Assembly (NCBI GenBank): GCA_023473405.1
Contig: JAMCZD010000084.1
Location: 682 to 6,923 of the forward strand
Length of the DNA: 6,242 nt
Direction: 5' to 3'
From: Candidatus Omnitrophota bacterium
Lineage (GTDB): Bacteria; Verrucomicrobiota; Verrucomicrobiia; Limisphaerales; UBA1319
Shown: piece by piece, positions 5,130 to 6,242 of the stretch
Position numbering within the stretch: the first letter of the stretch is position 1
Layout of the letters: each line of letters opens with the position of its first letter
The notes under the pieces: model-generated
What the model was told of the DNA's origin: nothing
Databases searched by the model: none
What the model saw: only the letters and a program-made list of their open reading frames with translations
Program-made: the position numbers and the translations under genes

Positions 5130-6242
5130 ATGAATGCACCCGAAACAATCCGGCCCGGGCAGGTCCGCTCAAGGTGGCAGGTCTATCCCACGGTCTGGGG
5201 AGTATGTTACTGGGCTTGCCTTCTCTGGCTGGGTGGGATGCTGTTGATTCCACGGGCCGCCGCCTTCCAGTTCGACGTCTTTCTCGGCTACGACGGCGTG
5301 GTGCGAGAGGAGAATTGGTTTCCGGTCGTATGCGAGGTAGCCAATGACGGTCCGGCGTTTCAGGCCGTGTTCGAGGTTGAGAATTCCTATTCCCAGTCCA
5401 GCCAAACCCGGCGGCTGGTCTTGGAATTGCCCACCAACACGCGCAAGCGATTCGTCCTCCCGGTGTTCAGCTCGGGCCGATACTCGGCGTGGAACGCGCG
5501 GCTGTTGGACGAACGAGGGAAGGTCCGCGCCGAATCGACCGGTCTGCGCGCGCAGCAGGATGCCCAAGCCAATGGATTCTTACTCGGAGCAGTCCCACGG
5601 TCCTTCAGCGGCCTGCCGGTGTTGCCGGGTGAAACAGACTCCCGGCGGTCGTCACAGATATACGTGTGTCATATTCGTCCGGAGCTTTTCCCTGATAATC
5701 CAATCGCCCTCGAAGGGCTGAACGCATTGTATGTCGACTCGGAAATGGCGCTGCAATTGAAGCCGCCGCAAGTAGAGGCCATTCTGGCTTGGTTGTATGG
5801 TGGCGGGCATCTCATCATTAGTGTCGAGCAACTCACCGATGTCAACGGGACACCCTGGTTGCGCAGCTTGATGCCATGCGAACTATCCGGGACAACGGCG
5901 GCGTTTTCCCAGGATGACCTGATGCAGTGGCTCAAGGGAGACGCGGGCGTTGCCGGTCAAGCGCCCGCGGTTGAGGCTGAACCGGTGCCTGCAAGGGCAT
6001 CGCCGAGAGCCCCAAACCGCACCTATGGGATAACCCCGGAGATGGCCCGGCGCTATGGCCTGCGACCCGGGCTCAGGCCCGCCAGTTCCCCTGAATCTCC
6101 TCCGCCTGATCCTTTCGCCAACCTGCGGCCCGATCCAGCCTTCGATCAAGGCTCGATTTCGGTCGTTACCGGACCCTTGCGAGATGGGCGCGTGCTTTGC
6201 TCGATGCAAGGCCAGCCCATCCTGGTCCGCGCCGATCGCGGG
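5130..6242 (+). CDS. Large exported protein of unknown function (3' end outside window)
   Basis: The frame opens at the ATG at 5130 and stays open to the right edge: 371 residues visible. Residues 21-42 are hydrophobic (from TVWGVCYWACLLWLGG on) and end in RAAA-FQ (42-47), a good signal-peptidase site, so the protein is exported or anchored. Residues 47-135 look beta-rich, beginning FQFDVFLGYDGVVREENWFPV, like an immunoglobulin-type domain. Residues 195-231 read LEGLNALYVD, then LKPPQVEAILAWLYGGGHLIIS; this pattern of an acidic strand end, a helix and W-x-x-GG-x-L is typical of the class I glutamine-amidotransferase-like fold in large bacterial surface proteins. No catalytic Cys-His pair can be identified. 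A Pro/Ala/Arg-rich linker covers about 272-338. It begins 78 bases after glnD on the same strand with no visible terminator between, so cotranscription is possible. The ribosome site is weak (GGTGA, 11 bases or more upstream); a GTG at 5115 is an alternative start. Unrecognised; I assign no function. Confidence 0.85.
   Translation, partial: MNAPETIRPGQVRSRWQVYPTVWGVCYWACLLWLGGMLLIPRAAAFQFDVFLGYDGVVREENWFPVVCEVANDGPAFQAVFEVENSYSQSSQTRRLVLELPTNTRKRFVLPVFSSGRYSAWNARLLDERGKVRAESTGLRAQQDAQANGFLLGAVPRSFSGLPVLPGETDSRRSSQIYVCHIRPELFPDNPIALEGLNALYVDSEMALQLKPPQVEAILAWLYGGGHLIISVEQLTDVNGTPWLRSLMPCELSGTTAAFSQDDLMQWLKGDAGVAGQAPAVEAEPVPARASPRAPNRTYGITPEMARRYGLRPGLRPASSPESPPPDPFANLRPDPAFDQGSISVVTGPLRDGRVLCSMQGQPILVRADRG

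Noticed and set aside
5169..5567. Minus-strand and plus-strand frames over the start of the right-hand gene (also plus 4916-5347 and 5344-5721)
   Set aside because: The frame from 5130 is open for 371 codons, with a signal peptide and a structured continuation. The others are shadows of it or of the glnD end.

Overview
The window is GC-rich, densely coding bacterial DNA. It holds five protein genes in two divergent groups. The genes suggest a verrucomicrobial chromosome, perhaps of the Limisphaerales/Pedosphaera type. That placement is inferred from the look of the sigma/anti-sigma/DUF3106 set and the large secreted protein; no phylogenetic marker was searched. No RNA gene, mobile element, CRISPR array or strong terminator is visible.

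Minus strand, read from about 2177 down to 1: an ECF-type sigma-70 factor (1572-2177), a 252-base spacer, a small one-pass membrane protein with the layout of an anti-sigma factor (816-1319), and an exported helical-repeat protein of the DUF3106 type (819 to beyond the left edge). The last two genes overlap in an ATGA junction with a strong GGAGG site just upstream, so they should be translationally coupled. The set fits a cell-surface signalling circuit: an exported sensor, a membrane anti-sigma factor that holds the sigma factor, and the sigma factor itself. This resembles the layout of the CnrY/CnrX/CnrH metal-response system, but function and ligand are inference only.

Plus strand, from 2289 rightward: a complete glnD (2289-5051), the bifunctional PII uridylyltransferase/uridylyl-removing enzyme that senses glutamine and controls nitrogen metabolism. 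All four expected domains are present (nucleotidyltransferase, HD, two ACT). After 78 bases comes the start of a large exported protein of unknown function (5130 to beyond the right edge). It has a signal peptide, a beta-rich N-terminal part, a segment resembling the glutamine-amidotransferase-like fold of bacterial surface proteins, and a proline-rich linker.

The 111-base region between the sigma gene and glnD must hold the start signals for both directions. The most interesting material is the sigma/anti-sigma/DUF3106 circuit, the sequence shared upstream of its sigma and anti-sigma genes, and the unrecognised exported protein at the right end. Nothing here amounts to a clearly new defence or mobile system.
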